A stretch of 64,000 nucleotides of DNA from the NCBI RefSeq assembly GCF_000157895.3, contig NC_022663.1:5146001-5210000 (forward strand), read 5' to 3'. Origin of the DNA: Mycobacterium kansasii ATCC 12478. Its GTDB lineage: Bacteria; Actinomycetota; Actinomycetes; Mycobacteriales; Mycobacteriaceae. Position 1 is the stretch's first letter, and each line of letters begins with the position of its first letter. Made by a program: the position numbers and the translations under genes. Below the pieces are notes generated by a model. That model saw only the letters and a program-made list of their open reading frames with translations. It was not told the origin of the DNA and made no database searches. Positions 1 through 10,100 of this stretch are shown piece after piece.

Positions 1-2969
1 CCGTCCGGGTCCGCTCCGGTCACGGCGGCTTCCAGGATTTCGCAGACCAGGTCGATGTAGGGCACCGCGGTCTCGGTGTTGGGGCAGTTGAGCTTTGTCG
101 TCACCAGGTCCGGACGGCGATCGGTGAGGATTTCGCGCACGGTGCGCCCCGCGACCTGCGAGGGATGCGCGTCGAGGAAGCGCAACAGGTCGGCGAGGTA
201 GGCGGCCGGGCCGTACACCGAGGCGCAGTGCGCACAATCGCACACGTCGAGCGGGCCGAAAAGCAGCTCAAGGTCCGGGATCTGGCCAAGCAGATCGGCA
301 CGCTCGGCGACGCTGACTCCTTGCGGGACCACGGCGGCCGGATCGCTTTGGTGGATCTCGGCGCGGAAGTCGCCCAGGCGCGCCAAGACGTTGGCGTACT
401 GGAACAGGGCGTAGCCGTGGATCGACAGGGCCGTCGGCTGGTCGACGCCGCTGGCGCCGAGCTTCTGCACCAGTTCGGCTTTGCCCATCGACAGGATCTG
501 CATCGAGCTGTGCAGGTGGTTGTCCAGCAGCGCCCGGCCGGTCGATGCGGTGGGGGCCAGCCGGTGGGCGCGCTGCAGGACGCGCAGATCGGCGCGTACG
601 TCGTCGTCGACCGCGATGGCGTTGCTGGCCACGAACCCGTCCACGTTGGCGGTCCGCAGGTCCAGGTCCTCGTGGGCGTCCACCAATGCCGCGACCTCGT
701 CGACCTTGGTCAGCGCGGTCTGAGTGCTGCGGCCGACCTCGGCGACGAAAGCGACCGTGGGGAAGATGCGCTCGCTCTGGGCGGCCAGCGTGCGGGCGAA
801 CGTCTCGCGCCGCGCCGGCAGCGTGGCACCGTCGGTCCCGTCCGGGATCGCGTTCCCGTTGGCCGAGATGTAGTCGCTCCATTCCTGAGGGGTGAGCTTG
901 GCCAGGTCACGTGCCGAGCTGACCCGCCCGTCGGCCGGATCGGCGATCTTGTCTTTCATGAAGGTCATCGTCGGCAGATGGTTCTTGACGACGAGCCCGA
1001 CTTCCACGGACTGCTTGAAGTCCTGGACCTGGGTTTCCAGGCCCGGCAAGGCGGCGTTCACGCCGGTCCAGAACTCGTTGCCGAAACCGCGTGTGCTCAC
1101 GAAAACCTCGGCGACCCTGTCGAATTCGCCGGCCGGGATGGTGCTGGTGCCCAGCACCGACGCCAGGCTGCCGTTGCCCACGAGCAACGGCTTGTGCAGT
1201 GCGAAGGCGGTGCGGTTGGCGGCCAGCGCCGCGGTGATGTCGGCGCGGCGGGCGCCGACGGTGACGGGAATCAGGTTTTCGGCCAGCGCGCTATCCAGTG
1301 CCGCCTCCTGCAGCGGGCTCTCCATGAACGCGATGCCGTTGGCGGTGTTCTCCACGAGTTGGTCGATGAGCTCCCATTCGTGGGTGCTGGCCAGCAGCTC
1401 GTCGGGCAGGGTCGGCGGCAGGCTCTGCTGGAGAAAGGCGTACACCACCGCGATGTCCAGTGCGCCGCCGGCGAGCTTGGACGACACCCGGGCCGCCAGC
1501 ACCATGCGCATCACGTCGTCCTGTGCCAGGCCGCACGCCAGCGCGACGTGGCTGATATCGGGACGTTCGGCGGTTTCGGTGAGCAGGATCAGCGGGGCGC
1601 CCTTGGCGGCGGCGCTGATGGCCGCGAGCCGCACCTCGTAATCGGACGGCCCGGCGTACGGCCGGTCGCCCTGAGTGAAGTTGGCCCACGCCATGGGCGG
1701 CGGGTTCGTCAGGTTCTTGCGCCCGATCTCGGCGCCGGCGGGGTCGCGATAGGTGACCGTCAGCAGCAGCGGGGATACCGGCTTGCCGGTGGCGGCGTCG
1801 ACGGGCGCGGTGTACGGCAGATCGAAGAAACCGTTGGCCAGGGTGGCGCGCTGCCCCAGCACGACGCCGGCGCCACCGATGGCGCGGGTGCGCAGCTCGA
1901 CGCTCGCGCCTTTGATGCCGGCCCACGCGGTGTCGCGGACGGTTCCGCGGATGCGGGCCGTGGTGGCTGCGGCGGCGGGATTGGCGCGGATGACGGCCTG
2001 GTTGAGCGCGGCGAGCGTGCCCCTGTCGACGTGACCGGTCTCCGGCAGCCCCGCCGACTTCTGGAAGGCGAGCACCGCGGCGCGGGTGGACGCCCCGAAC
2101 CGGGTGTCTTTGAACTCCGTCTCGTTGACCGCGTGGCCGAGGAACGCCAGCGTACGCTGCAGGACCGGCACGTCCTTGTTGGTTGCGTTGAGGCGCAGTG
2201 CCCGCGGGATCGGCTTCAGTGCCGTCGGATCCGGCGCGGACACCAGCACCGGCTTGCGCGGTTTGCTGGCGGCGGCGGCGTGCACCCGGTCGAAGGTTTC
2301 CGGATCCATGGTGCCGGTCGCCGGTAGGCCGAAGCGCGCTTGCAGGGTGCGGATGGCGGCCTGTGTCGACGGCCCCAGTTCCTTGGTTCGCATCTCGGTG
2401 CCGTCGATGTGCAGGTCGATGTTGCGGGCGCGCGCGGCGCGCAGCATCGTCTTCTGCAGCTTGCTGGTTTGCGTCTTGGTGCCCAGTTTGCGGGTCAACG
2501 CGTGCGCGCGCAGCGCGGTGATGACGTCCTGGGTCACCAGGCCGTCATCGCGCAGCCCCGCCTGGGCGGCGAACTCCTTCAGCTGGTCGCGGGTCGAGGG
2601 GCCGAAGGTACGCGTCTTGCGCTCGCCCGGGTCGACGGCCACCCCGGCGTCGGTCAGTAGCTGCTGGATGCGGCCGGCGCGGTAGCTGCTTGCGGTCAGC
2701 AGCTGGTCTTCGACGTGGACCTTGAGCGCGTCGACGGTGGATTTGTTGAACTTGCCGGTCTGGTCCAGTCCCGCCCGCTCCTGCAGCACTTTGACCGCGG
2801 CGGAGGTGGTCTTACCCAGCTTGGCCTCGTCCACCTCGCCGGCGTCGACTGGCAGGCCCAGCGTGCCGAGCGCCTGGTGCAACAGTTCGACGCGGTGCTT
2901 GGTCGGCGTGGCGCCCGGGCTCTGCAGGCGCGCGATGTCGTCGAGCTTGAGTTTGCTGTCGAGCGGCAT
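1..2969 (-). CDS. Tc toxin TcA-type subunit, N-terminal part (runs off the left edge)
   Basis: An uninterrupted minus-strand frame starts at an ATG (2969-2967), 16 bp after the stop of the TcB-TcC gene, with AAGGG just upstream. It is open to base 1, so about 989 N-terminal residues are visible. Four stretches resemble peptidoglycan-binding-like repeats (about residues 25-83, 100-153, 168-229 and 266-322, each with a LGxxT or FGxxT and a GL..TG core). A beta-sandwich-like segment follows (about 338-430), then a long helical region. Near the edge (about 905-980) are YLADLLRFLD, RRPDL, LNCPNTET and PYIDLVCEILE, typical of the VRP1/SpvA-like part of TcA proteins. TcA subunits form the pentameric pore that injects the BC cocoon's cargo; that role is inferred from the family. 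The pore and channel region lies outside the window, so completeness cannot be judged. Confidence 0.82.
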   Translation of the reverse strand, partial: MPLDSKLKLDDIARLQSPGATPTKHRVELLHQALGTLGLPVDAGEVDEAKLGKTTSAAVKVLQERAGLDQTGKFNKSTVDALKVHVEDQLLTASSYRAGRIQQLLTDAGVAVDPGERKTRTFGPSTRDQLKEFAAQAGLRDDGLVTQDVITALRAHALTRKLGTKTQTSKLQKTMLRAARARNIDLHIDGTEMRTKELGPSTQAAIRTLQARFGLPATGTMDPETFDRVHAAAASKPRKPVLVSAPDPTALKPIPRALRLNATNKDVPVLQRTLAFLGHAVNETEFKDTRFGASTRAAVLAFQKSAGLPETGHVDRGTLAALNQAVIRANPAAAATTARIRGTVRDTAWAGIKGASVELRTRAIGGAGVVLGQRATLANGFFDLPYTAPVDAATGKPVSPLLLTVTYRDPAGAEIGRKNLTNPPPMAWANFTQGDRPYAGPSDYEVRLAAISAAAKGAPLILLTETAERPDISHVALACGLAQDDVMRMVLAARVSSKLAGGALDIAVVYAFLQQSLPPTLPDELLASTHEWELIDQLVENTANGIAFMESPLQEAALDSALAENLIPVTVGARRADITAALAANRTAFALHKPLLVGNGSLASVLGTSTIPAGEFDRVAEVFVSTRGFGNEFWTGVNAALPGLETQVQDFKQSVEVGLVVKNHLPTMTFMKDKIADPADGRVSSARDLAKLTPQEWSDYISANGNAIPDGTDGATLPARRETFARTLAAQSERIFPTVAFVAEVGRSTQTALTKVDEVAALVDAHEDLDLRTANVDGFVASNAIAVDDDVRADLRVLQRAHRLAPTASTGRALLDNHLHSSMQILSMGKAELVQKLGASGVDQPTALSIHGYALFQYANVLARLGDFRAEIHQSDPAAVVPQGVSVAERADLLGQIPDLELLFGPLDVCDCAHCASVYGPAAYLADLLRFLDAHPSQVAGRTVREILTDRRPDLVTTKLNCPNTETAVPYIDLVCEILEAAVTGADPD

Positions 2970-2985
2970 GTCCGGGTCCCTTCGG

Positions 2986-4113
2986 TCACCAGATGCTGAA
3001 CAGGTAGGCGATGCCGGCCACCGCGGCCCCGATTGCGGCGCCGACGGCGGTGCCGACGCCGGGAATGACGGATCCGATGGCGGCGCCGACCCCGACGGCG
3101 GCCAGCAGGCCGATGGTGTCTGCCTCTTGTTGGGTGGCGCCCAGGTATTCCTTGGCGGCGTTGCGGGCCGCCAGTCCGGCGAGTGCGCCGCCCGCGCCGG
3201 CGGCCGCCACGACGGGAACCGCCTCGGCCACGGTCAGCAGTGTCGCGGCTGCGGTGTGGTAGCCGAGGCCGTAGGCGAGCAGGGCGCTGCTACCCACGAC
3301 GGCTTCGGTTTCGACGACGCCGGGGATCGCGACCCGGGCGGCGCCGGCGACCGCGCCGCCGACTCGCTGGCCGAGGCTGGGTCCGCCGCGCGAACCGCCG
3401 CCCTTGGAGCCCCCGCCCGGCGCACCGCCGCCGGTGGGGGCGGTCCCCGTTCCGCCGCCGCTGCCGCGGGTGCCGCTGTTGTTGAGGTTGGGCACGAATT
3501 TGGCCAGCCGCTGCGGCAGCGGCGCGCCTTCGACGGCGCCGGAGCCCTTGCGAATGATCGAGATTCCGTCTTCGTGTTCGATGAAGATGTCGACCTTGCG
3601 GTCGCCGGGGGCGGTGTCGGCCAGGTGCGCCAGCACCCGGCGCGCTTCGGCGGAGGAGTGGAAGTCGGCCCACGAGTATCCGGGCGTGGCGGCCTCCGGG
3701 TCACCGGGCACCAGCGGCGGCATCTTGGGTGTCGGGTTGACCTTGCGCATGTCGAAGTGGACCGTGCTGGCGACCTTGCCTTCGAGCGCCTCCTCGGTCA
3801 TCAGCGCCGAGAACATGGGGTAGAGGTCGCGCCGCTGGCCCTCGGAATTGGGTATCTGGAATTGCTTTTCCAGCTCCGGGCCGGACGGGAAGAACGCCGG
3901 CGGTCCCGTGCCGGGCCGTCCCCAGTTGTACTTGTCCTGAATGTTGAGCGGGATGAGCCCGGTGTTGTGCTCGGCGCGGTCCATGTAGCCCATTCCCGGT
4001 CCGAATGCGACGACGTATTTCGACGGATCCCGGTTGACCACAAAGGGTCCCGCGCTGACGCCGCCGCCGCTGGTGATCGTGATGCCGCCGGCGGCCGTCG
4101 GCTCGTCGCCCAT
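2986..4113 (-). other. Predicted released effector segment of the TcB-TcC fusion
   Basis: Residues about 2257-2631, after the RHS core, are in the position of the hypervariable toxin of TcC proteins. Three parts are visible. The first is a soluble domain of about 200 residues (PSKYVVAFGPGMGYMDR, then VASTVHFDMRKV, VDIFIEHEDG). The second is a Gly-rich linker (about 2467-2508, repeated GGG with S, T and P). The third is an Ala/Gly-rich hydrophobic tail (about 2509-2631) ending in SVIPGVGTAVGAAIGAAVAG and YLFSIW, reminiscent of glycine-zipper membrane segments. I recognise no catalytic motif and assign no activity. Confidence 0.55.
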
Positions 4114-7100
4114 GCCGCCCGGGTCTTTGCGGCTGACCGGGTTGCCGCGGCTGTATGCGTACAGGCAGGTGCCGCCCTCGATGCCCATCGGATCGCAGGA
4201 GACGAACCGGCCCAGCCAGGGCGCGTAGTAGCGGGCGCCCAGGTGTTGCAGTCCCGACTCCTCGTCGCGCTCGGCGCCCAGGAAGCGGAATCGCTTGGGC
4301 GTCTCGGTCTGCCTGCGTACCGCCTGGTAGGTGGTGGCGCCGTAGGGGGTGTATTCCTCGAAGCTGATGATCCGCGCCTGGTCGTCGAGCTCGACGGCCG
4401 CTGAACCGAGTTGATCGCGGACCTGATGTCGCACAAGGTGTTTCGGCGCCCCCGGCGGCCCGCCGGACAGCGTCGTCTCCACGATGGCCAGGGTGGCCGA
4501 ACCATCGGGGATGTGCAGGATCTCCTGGGTCAGCGGTGACGGGCCGGCGCGGCGCAGGATCTCCACGCCGCCCAGCTGGATGCGGTCCTGGACGACGGCA
4601 CCCGCGGCGGTTTCGGTGATTTTGCGTAGACGTTCGCCGCCGGCGCCGTAGACGTAGTAGGTCCGCTCGCCGGCGTGGGCGGTGCCGTCGGCGTCGCCGG
4701 CGTTCACCGCCTGTCGCCGCGTCATCCGCAGCCGGTCGCCAAAGTCCCACTGCATCGCTTGCAGCTGCGGCATTTTCAGCGTGTCGCCGTGCTCGTCGTA
4801 CTCGTAGACGTCGGTCACGCCGTCCACCGTCGTGCTGGTGAGCCGGTTGTTGTGCTGTGCCGGCTCCAGCAGGCTGGTCTCGGCGTAGGCATAGGTTCGG
4901 GTCCATCCCGGATTGGCGGGATCGGTGCCGACGTGTGCTACCGCTTGCAGGTTGCCGACGTCGTCGTAGGTGTAGCGCTCGAGGTAGCGTGCCATCGCGT
5001 TGCCGTCGGCCGGGTGCGGGATACGAAGGCGCGCAACGTCGTTGTACGTGGTCGGGGATGGTGCCGCCTGACCGATGTGTTCGCGGCCGGTGGCCTCGAT
5101 CAGCCGGTAAAAGGCGTCGTAGGTGTAGTCGCTGTCGGCGGTGACGCGCCTGTTGCGGAAGAAGATGGCCTGCTGGGCGAGGTCGCGCACCGCGGCGACG
5201 TTGCCGCTCGGATCATGCACGAACCGCTGATTCTGCAGCTGGCATCCGGGCCATCCCGCCGGCGGCGGGTCCGGGCAGTCGGCGAAAGCTGCTGGGTTAC
5301 GGCGGCTCTGGAGCTCGGCGAGCCGCTGGGTCAGCGGGTCGTAGCGGGCGGTGGTGCGCACACCGTTGCCGCGGTCGACCTGGATGCGGCGCCCTTGCGC
5401 GTCGTAGCGCACGTCGGCCAGTGCGGATACGTCGGCGCTGGCCGGGTCGAGAAGTGCTGGGGGATCATCGGATTCGTCGATCCACACGTCGAGACGGCGC
5501 AGCAGCGAGCCCTGGTCGTACTGCTGCTGCAACACTTTGACCGCCGCGCCGGGCTGGTTGCTGTGCGGCGCGATGACCTGAATCGGCCGGTTCAGCGCGT
5601 CGAACCGGGTGGCGCTGAGGTAGCGCTCGTTTTCCAGGCCGACCGCCCCGGACCAGTCGATGACGCTGCGGTAGTCCGTCACCAATGCCCGTTCCACCCG
5701 CAGCGGATTGCCGGCGAAGTCGAAGCGGTCGGTGGTCACCGACCCGGACTGGTCCCGCAGTTCGACGGCACGCCCACGCAGGTTGGCCGCCTGCGGGTCG
5801 GGCCGCGATTCGCCGTAGACGGTGTCGGCGACCAGAACGTCGGCGCCGCCGTCGTTCAGCACGGTGCCGGTGGGCCGGCGCAGCACGTCGTAGCGTGTGG
5901 TGAACCGCCGGCCCTTGTCGTCCCAGGAGACCAGCGCGCCGCCGATGGCGTCGGTCAGGCTCCAGCGGGCCCCGGCCTCCATGCTGGCTTCGTGGATCCG
6001 GTTGCCCTGCAGGTCGAATGCGGCGCGCAGCACGGTCCGCCCGCGTGCGTCGATCACCGCGCGGCGCCGGCCGAGGACGTCGAGCACGTCCCGGTTGCGG
6101 TAGCTGCGTTCGGTCGGCGGGTCGGCCGGTGCGGCGTCGGAGTATTTGTAGCGGTTGGTCACCACCGTCAGGACCGCGCGCCCGAGCGAATCACTATGCG
6201 CCACCGTCGGTGTCGCAGCGTGCACCATCGCCTGCTCGGCGGCGCGACGCTGCGCAGCCCGTTCGTCGGCGTCCGGCCAGCGCCCGGCCGCCAACGCGGG
6301 ATCGGTGCGCAGCGCGGCCCAGGTCGGGACGTGCGCCGCCGCGGGCAGGCGTTCGAAGAAACCACCGACGTCGTCGTCGGCGGCGCCCACCAGCGCCACC
6401 GTGTCGTTGGCGTCCCAGGATTCCGAGCGCCACGCGCCGACGACGGTCTTCTGCCAGGTGTGGTCGGGATGCAGCACCCCGACCGTGCGGCCCAGCGGGT
6501 CGTAGAACGTGATGGGGCTGACCCCCACCCGGACATCGAATTCGAACTGATGGCGGTCGGTGTAGAAGGGTTGGTACTGGCGGACGGCAAAACCCTTGTT
6601 GTTGTACACCGTCCAGCCGCTGGCGATCCACCTCGGGTCCGCGTCGGTCGCGGTGAGCACCGGCTGCCCGTCGGCGCCGACGATCACCGCGCCCGCGGCG
6701 TCACGCTGCGCAACCGGCCCGGCGCGTGCCTGCACCTTGGTTTGCACCTGCCGGCCCAGGCCGTCGGAGTAGGCCAGGCGGACCTGCAGCGGACTGGCCG
6801 CCCCGGCGGGCAGATCGGACACGTGGATTTCCCTGACGATGGTCACGGTCACCGGCGGACCCGCCGGCGTCCGGCGAAAGGCGTTGCGGTCCACGATTGT
6901 TCGTGTCGTCGCGCCCGCCAGCAGGGTGGCCGCCAGCGGCCCGCGCGGGTCGGCCAGCAAGTCCTGCAGCTGCGCCGGTGTCGGGTCGGCGACGAAGCCG
7001 TCCAGCGTGTCACCCTCGACGGGGGCGGGCGCGGGTTTGCCCATGACGGCGCTGCCGGCGACCACGCCGAACGGGTCGTAGGCCACGGCACTGATGTTGC

Positions 7101-10100
7101 CGTTCGGGTCGGCCAGGCGCGACGGGCGGAGCACCCGGTAGTCCAGACCGACAGCGCGGGTGGTGTTGCCCAGCGCGTCGCGGGTCTCGGCGACCAGCAG
7201 GTCGTGCGCGTCGAGCACGGTGAACGACTCGGTGCTGGTGGCGGCGGTGTGAAACGGGTCCCGAAGGCGCAGCGGGCGGAAGAAATGTGCACGGGCGTAA
7301 GCGAATTCCTGGGCCGGGTTGTCGGTTGCGCCGGGTGACAGCAGCTCACGGGTCGACGAGGTCCAATAGCCTGGATGGCCGTCGGGGTGCGCATAGCCGC
7401 CGGGGCCGTCGAGCAGCGCGGCGCTCACCTTGGTCCCGTACACCTGGTCGACCAGACCGGGCGTCAAGGCGAGGGCGTAGCGCTGGTGCAGCAGCGCGCG
7501 GCGCCCGGTGCTGCCCAACGGCGCGGGGCCGCTGAGGTCGTCGCGGCGGAAATAGGCGCGGCGGTGGTCGACCAGCCGCTTCTGCGGTGTGGCTCCGGTT
7601 GGCGTTGCCTCGAAAGGGATTTCGGTGGCCTGCACGGTCCGGCGGGCAAGGTCGTCGAACCCGTATCGGGTCGCGGGGGCCGGGGGCGGGATCCCGGTCA
7701 GCTCGTATCGGCGTTGCTCGCAGGGCACCGGCTCGCGATACGTGCCCGGCTCACTGAGAGGTTCGGTCATCCGGTTCTCGGCGAGCAGCACACGCACGGC
7801 GGCCTGCGCGGCCCGCTCCTCGGGCGGCAACTCTGCGTCCGGCGTGGCCCGCGCGTACACCACCTGCGCCGCACGCACGACATTGCCGTGGTCGTCGACC
7901 TCGAGGGTCAGGTCGTGTTGGACCCGAGGGTCGTCCGGCTCGCGTTCGTAGTGCAGCGTGATCGTCTCCCGAGGCGCGGTGTGGAAGACGGCGCGCCGGT
8001 TGCCGGCCCGGCGTTGCAGGCAGCGCACGGTGCTGACGCTTTCGGTCACCGAGTAGGGGTGCGGCTGGCGGCGGGTGCCGTCCAGTCCGTAGACCTCGCG
8101 GCGCAGCAGCGAGCCCTTGAGCGCGCGGCGGGCCTCGCGCTCCTCGTCGACGGTGAGCCCGGCCGGCACTACCGGCTCACCCAACTGCGGTTGCCCGTAG
8201 TAGTCGCGGGCGAGTGCGGCGTCGAACTCCGCGCGGCGCTCCCACTGGCCGGTGTGAAACCAGGTCACGGTGTGTGCCGGCGGCACCTGCGCGGACGCCT
8301 CTAGGTTGGCGGCGACCGGGGCCGCGCCGGCGGGATCGAGCGCGGCGAATGCCTCGCTGTCCCATTGGTCGACCTTGGCGAAGCCGCGAAATTCGCGCTC
8401 GACGACGTCGAAATACCCGTAGTGGTAGGCGAATCGGGTGCCGTATCGGTTGCCGCTGATGTGGTCGACGACGACGATTCGCTCCACGACGTGCACCGGA
8501 AACGGCAGCGGGAGCGGCCACGGGGCGCCGGCCCGCTTGTCGGCGAGGTAGAACCGGGTCGACGGCGCGTATTCGACGCGGGTTTCGGCGCCCATGTTGT
8601 TGGTCGTTGCGACCAGTAGATGCGGTTTGGCGCCCCCCATCAGGTCGAGGTAGCGAATCGGTGCGCCCGCGTCGCCGGGCAGCGACGACGACCACACCAG
8701 GCAGGCGGTTCCGTTGCCGAGCAGGTCGGCGGCCATGACGTTGACCACGTCGTCGAGGTGCGGCAGCGGGGGGAGCGGGCGCGCTTCGCTGAGGCTGTTG
8801 CCGGACCGGTTGAAGTACAGGCGAATACCGTCGTCGGCGAGGTAGATGAGGTCGGTGGTGCCGGATCCGTCGATGTCGGCCAGCCGGATACGACGCTGAT
8901 CGAACGCCTCGGCGTCGTCGAAGGGGGCGACGTCGTCGAGGGTGATCTTGGCGCCGAATTGGCCGTAACCCAGGTTCGGCCAGTAGCAGACGTCGCCGTT
9001 GCGGATCCGGACGATGTCGGCCAGCCCGTCGCCGCTCATGTCGGCCAGCTGGATGGATTCCAGCGCATCGGCGAGGACGACGCGTGGGCCCAGCTCCTCG
9101 TTTAGCGCTGCGGGCACCCGCGCCCGGTCGCCGAATCCTTCGTCGCCCAGGAACGGATACCAGGCCAGCGCTTCGTCTTCGGTGACCAGGACGTCGGGTC
9201 GGCCGTCGCCGTCGACGTCGACGAAGCGCAGCGCCGGGTCGTCCCACACCAGCGCGGGAAGCCGCTCGAAGGCACGCAGGTTTTCCCAGCCGGCGCCCGG
9301 TGCCCGTTCGTAGTAGCCGGGCACCGGGCCGTCGAGGCAGACCAGGGCGGGGCGCCCGTCCCCGTCGAGGTCGATCAACCGGTCGCGCCCCGACCGCGGC
9401 TGGCTGGAAACCACTGCGGCGGAACCAAATTGGCCTTCGCCGAGGTTGGCTTTGTAGTACCACCAGCCTGCCTCGTCGGCGAGGATGCCGGGCAGTCCTT
9501 CCCCGTCGAGATCGACGAGTCGGCGCCGCGCGTCCAGGCCGGCGGGGAGGTCGGCGATGTCCTCGGCGTCGAGCTGGCGGACGGCCTCCTGGATCGCCGG
9601 ACGGCTGTAGCGCAGCTCCACCGGTGGCAGCGACTGCTCGAGTTCGGTGCCGGGCGCGTCGGCGTGGCGATATCCCGACTGGGTGACCGCGCACAGGAAG
9701 GAGCCGTACCGGGTGCTTCCGTCGTGTGCGTGTTCCACGGCGACGGAGGCGGGCAGGTCCAGGTCGTTGTAGTCGAAGTGGGTGGCGGCGACGAGGCCGT
9801 CGTAACCGGGCCGCACGGGTTCGGCCATGCCGGCCACGTCGGGAATGTGGTGGAACACCAGTGCCCGCCGGCAGCGCCGGACGGTGCGGACTTCGAATCC
9901 GGGCCGAAACGTCGAGAACGGGTCCGGCCGCGGCGCCCACGCGTGAGCCGGCTGCGGGCTGGCGCGAACCAGGGTGTGCTGCTCGCGTGCCGGCACGCCG
10001 GGGGCGGGCGGCAGCGTTTCGAAGTGGCCCTCGTCGTAGTCGAAGACCACCTCCATCATCCACACCGTCGAGTCGATGTTCGCCTGGGTGAGATCGGTTG

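Noticed and set aside
165..2327. Plus-strand ORF of 720 codons opposite the TcA gene
   Set aside because: It is a shadow of the minus-strand TcA frame, which has clear family motifs; the plus-strand product is Gly/Arg/Val-rich with no domain.
4675..7338. Plus-strand ORF of 887 codons inside the TcB-TcC gene
   Set aside because: It is antisense to well-conserved RHS sequence; long stop-free antisense frames are expected in high-GC DNA.
8177..10063. Second minus-strand ORF of 628 codons overlapping the TcB-TcC gene
   Set aside because: It is an out-of-phase frame of the same gene, extremely Arg-rich and without motifs.
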